DNA of 8,289 bases from Bacteroidales bacterium (GTDB lineage: Bacteria; Bacteroidota; Bacteroidia; Bacteroidales; UBA7960). The translations under genes were made by a program, and so were the position numbers. Positions 6,124 through 8,289 of this stretch are shown in pieces. Position 1 is the first letter of the stretch. The number at the start of each line of letters is the position of its first letter. The notes under the pieces were generated by a model, which worked only from the letters and a program-made list of their open reading frames with translations, was not told the DNA's origin and did no database searches. Where the stretch lies: positions 1 through 8,289 of the forward strand of contig SLRE01000016.1 in NCBI GenBank assembly GCA_007131125.1, written 5' to 3'.

Positions 6124-6379
6124 TCCTCCACCTTCTATTCTCTTCCTTCAAGCTTCAATATTATCCTCGCGTGTATAAAAAATAACCGTGGATATTCCAC
6201 CGGTAATGTTGTTTTATTGTTGCCCGAAAAATTACCTTCAAAGGACAATCATGACCATATTGCACCAGTTAATCCGGGTTTAAAACAAAATTAATTTTTT
6301 TAAAAGAAAACATCCTGCATACGGAGAAAAAACCTTTTCTTTAATTTTTTAATAAAAATTTGCTATTCCACAGAAGTTT

Positions 6380-6413
6380 TTTGGTGTTTTGTGCCTGTTT
6401 TTTGTTAAATTAG
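6380..6413 (+). promoter_or_regulatory. Putative promoter of the hybrid sensor gene
   Basis: TTTG (6380-6383) and TAAATTAG (6406-6413) are separated by 22 bp. The -7 element keeps TAnnTT and the final G, with one mismatch to TAnnTTTG. Transcription would begin near 6420, about 40 bases before the ATG. Several other TTTG copies nearby make the assignment uncertain. Confidence 0.3.
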
Positions 6414-6459
6414 CAGTCTTAACCCGAAACGTTGAAAAAATAAAAAGCCCCTGCATGTT

Positions 6460-8289
6460 ATGCAATCCGGTGAGGTGAGTAAAAGACAAGCCCCCTCCAT
6501 GACGATGGATGAAGCCCTGGATTATTATAAGCAAACCCTGGAAGAATCCGTATTAATGGTCATCACTGATGACAAAGGGAAAATAACCTTTGTCAATAAG
6601 GGATTTTGTAAACTGTCGGGCTACACGGCGGAAGAACTAAAAGGCAAAACCCACCGGTATATAAACAGTGGCATGCATCCCTCTGCCTTTTTTCGTGATC
6701 TATGGGAAACCATAACCCATGGCAATATTTGGGAGGGCAACCTGATCAATAAAAAAAAGGATGGGAGTTTTTTCCGGATCAAAACCACCATCTATCCTTT
6801 TGTAAAGCAAAAAGACAACCCTTTTCACTTTATGGCCTTATCCAAACCCCTGGAGGAAAAAAATTCCGTGCCCGGGCAGGAAGGCGGAGATCCTTTCAAA
6901 GACCGGTTTTTATCGCAGGTGGGCCATGAATTGCGTACTCCCTTAAACAGCCTTACCGGACTCACAGGCATCCTGGCCCAGTCAGGGGTCAATGAAGAGC
7001 AGAAAAACTATTTAAACAAAATGGAGGATTCGGTTCGGCTGCTTTCGGCAATGATAGACGACCTTTTGCTGCTGAGCCGCCTGCCCGACCAGCCCCTCCC
7101 GCTTGAGCTCAAAGAGTTTTCACTAAAAAAAAACCTGCGCAATTTATTTCATATCCTGGAAGCCCGCAATGAAACCCAGAAAATCGAAACACATACCCAA
7201 ATTGATCCTGATATCCCGGATCTTTTGCTTGGGGATCCTTTCAGGGTCAGCCAGATTTTGATTACCCTGGCTGAGTATTTTCTTTCATTTACCCAGTCCA
7301 ATTGCATTAAACTCGCGGCCAGGTTGGAAAGAATTGAAGGAAAGTATTGTCAGATCATCTTTTTGGTGGAGGATGTTTTGGACAAAGCTGCCGGTGCCGA
7401 CCCCATAACAGAAGAAGGCTTAACCCCGAAACCCTTTGCCATTGCCATGGAAAAAGTGTATGCCATCATCAAAGCCCTGGATGGTGAAGTCATTGCCAAT
7501 CAGGGAGACGGGGAAAGTTTTACCTATGAGTTTTCTCTTCCTTTCCATGTTATTAAGCCAATGGAAGAACCCGGCCAAATTGACAAACCGGAAAAAACCC
7601 TTCCCGAAGATCTGAAAATACTGGTAGCCGAAGACGTCGAGCTCAACCAGTTTGTTATCAGGAAGCACCTGGAAAAACTTGGGGTGAATTTTGATTTTGT
7701 AAAAAACGGTATTTCCGCCATTGGAAAACTGAAAACTGAGCGTTATAACCTGGTTTTAATGGATATGCAAATGCCCATTATGGATGGATTGGAAGCCATG
7801 CGGGAAATAAGAAAGGACCCCGAGGCTCCCTACAATAACATCCCCATTATTGCCTTTACTGCAAGCATTTCTGAGAATGCCCCGGAAAAATGCCTGGCAG
7901 CCGGTGCCAACGATTATCTTCCAAAACCTTATAAAGTAGACAATCTTAAAGAAAAAATTTTTAAACTTGTATCTCCTAAAAACCATAAGCAACCCGAAAA
8001 ACCCATGCATAAAGACCTTGACAAAAACTCATCCGGAAACGGGCAGGAAAAGCTGATCAACCTGGATTACCTCAACCAGTTGAGCGAAGGCGACGATGAA
8101 TTCAGTGCCAGCATGATTTCCTACTTTATTGACAATACCCCGGATACCCTTGAAAGTTTGGAAGAGTTTTACAACAAAAAAGACTGGAAAGCCCTGCGAA
8201 ATGCAGCCCATAAATTCAAACCGCAGCTAACCTTTATGGGCATTCATTCCATCCTGGATACTGTGGAGCAAATTGAGCAAAGTGCTTAC
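6460..8289 (+). CDS. Soluble PAS-containing hybrid histidine kinase with eroded ATPase domain (partial)
   Basis: The ATG at 6460 is the first after an in-frame TGA at 6433, and 610 codons remain open to the right edge. No membrane segment is seen, so the protein is cytoplasmic. A PAS domain (about 28-132: VITDDKGKITFVNKGFCKLSGY, later GNIWEGNLINKKKDGSFF) is the likely sensor. The DHp domain has FLSQVGHELRTPLN with His156. The HATPase-like region (about 230-363) keeps GDPFRVSQIL, but the N-box Asn residues are Thr269 and Tyr273, G1 reads VEDVLDKAAG in place of DTGxGI, and G2 reads KPFAIAMEKV without its glycines. The receiver (about 386-505) is intact: Glu391/Asp392, Asp435 in LVLMDMQMPIMDG, Thr467, Lys489. 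A linker leads into an Hpt domain with His584 in AAHKFKPQLTFMG, cut by the edge. It probably works as a phosphorelay part fed by another kinase. Met14 and Met16 are alternative starts. Confidence 0.88.
   Translation, partial: MQSGEVSKRQAPSMTMDEALDYYKQTLEESVLMVITDDKGKITFVNKGFCKLSGYTAEELKGKTHRYINSGMHPSAFFRDLWETITHGNIWEGNLINKKKDGSFFRIKTTIYPFVKQKDNPFHFMALSKPLEEKNSVPGQEGGDPFKDRFLSQVGHELRTPLNSLTGLTGILAQSGVNEEQKNYLNKMEDSVRLLSAMIDDLLLLSRLPDQPLPLELKEFSLKKNLRNLFHILEARNETQKIETHTQIDPDIPDLLLGDPFRVSQILITLAEYFLSFTQSNCIKLAARLERIEGKYCQIIFLVEDVLDKAAGADPITEEGLTPKPFAIAMEKVYAIIKALDGEVIANQGDGESFTYEFSLPFHVIKPMEEPGQIDKPEKTLPEDLKILVAEDVELNQFVIRKHLEKLGVNFDFVKNGISAIGKLKTERYNLVLMDMQMPIMDGLEAMREIRKDPEAPYNNIPIIAFTASISENAPEKCLAAGANDYLPKPYKVDNLKEKIFKLVSPKNHKQPEKPMHKDLDKNSSGNGQEKLINLDYLNQLSEGDDEFSASMISYFIDNTPDTLESLEEFYNKKDWKALRNAAHKFKPQLTFMGIHSILDTVEQIEQSAY

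Larger units (their letters stand above)
6032..6459. other. Divergent intergenic region, 428 bp
   Basis: This region lies between the leftward beta-barrel gene and the rightward hybrid sensor. Besides the palindromes near 6062-6123 it holds GTGGA-TAT-TCCAC (6188-6200) and three TTAA at an 11-bp period (6269, 6280, 6291). AT content rises sharply after about 6270. A short open frame on the minus strand here lacks any recognisable protein feature. No RNA gene was recognised. Confidence 0.55.

Noticed and set aside
6325..6340. AGAAAA-AACC-TTTTCT hairpin as a terminator
   Set aside because: The stem is nearly all A-T and no gene ends before it; both flanking genes point away, so it is more likely chance in AT-rich DNA.
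6349..6534. 61-codon open frame on the minus strand
   Set aside because: It overlaps the start of the hybrid sensor and the AT-rich promoter region, with no signal peptide or domain.
7129..7548. Frameshift as the cause of the eroded ATPase domain
   Set aside because: The reading frame is continuous and the domain's landmarks before and after the lost motifs stay in the same frame and order, so substitution explains the sequence better than a shift.
1..8289. CRISPR array, tRNA or rRNA genes, insertion sequences
   Set aside because: No regularly spaced long repeats, cloverleaf-like sequences, rRNA motifs or transposase frames with terminal inverted repeats were seen on either strand.

Overview
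The window looks like chromosomal DNA from a member of the Bacteroidota (CFB group), probably a free-living or marine-type lineage. The support is an Oar-like TonB-dependent receptor with a carboxypeptidase-regulatory N-terminal domain, a PorT-like outer-membrane beta-barrel protein, AT-rich gene starts without clear Shine-Dalgarno sequences, and several matches to the Bacteroidota promoter (-33 TTTG, -7 TAnnTTTG). I see no rRNA, tRNA, CRISPR array, insertion sequence or phage gene.

Layout. On the minus strand, reading from 3053 down to 1, there is a PhoB/OmpR-type response regulator (2367-3053), a PhoR-like membrane histidine kinase (1149-2240) and the N-terminal 300 residues of a TonB-dependent receptor (1-901, running off the left edge). 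A 516-bp divergent intergenic region (3054-3569) follows. On the plus strand come a membrane-anchored protein of unknown function (3570-4733) and, 18 bp later, a LEA-type-2 lipoprotein (4752-5342), which very likely form one operon. A small outer-membrane beta-barrel protein lies convergent to them (5393-6031, minus). After a 428-bp regulatory gap a soluble hybrid sensor protein begins (6460-8289, plus): PAS, DHp, HATPase-like, receiver and the start of an Hpt domain, cut by the right edge.

How the parts may work together. The regulator/kinase pair is a classical two-component system. In front of the receptor gene, just upstream of its likely promoter, TTAA half-sites repeat four times with an exact 11-bp period. 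This is the geometry on which PhoB/OmpR-family regulators bind, so the neighbouring regulator may control the receptor (inference). A shorter array of the same kind lies between the regulator and the divergent operon.

The most unusual element is the hybrid sensor. Its phospho-accepting residues (His156, Asp435, His584) are all kept, but the ATP-binding N, G1 and G2 boxes of its kinase domain are eroded. It may therefore be a relay or scaffold phosphorylated by another kinase, not a self-standing kinase. The uncharacterised membrane protein plus LEA2 lipoprotein pair is the other candidate for undescribed biology.
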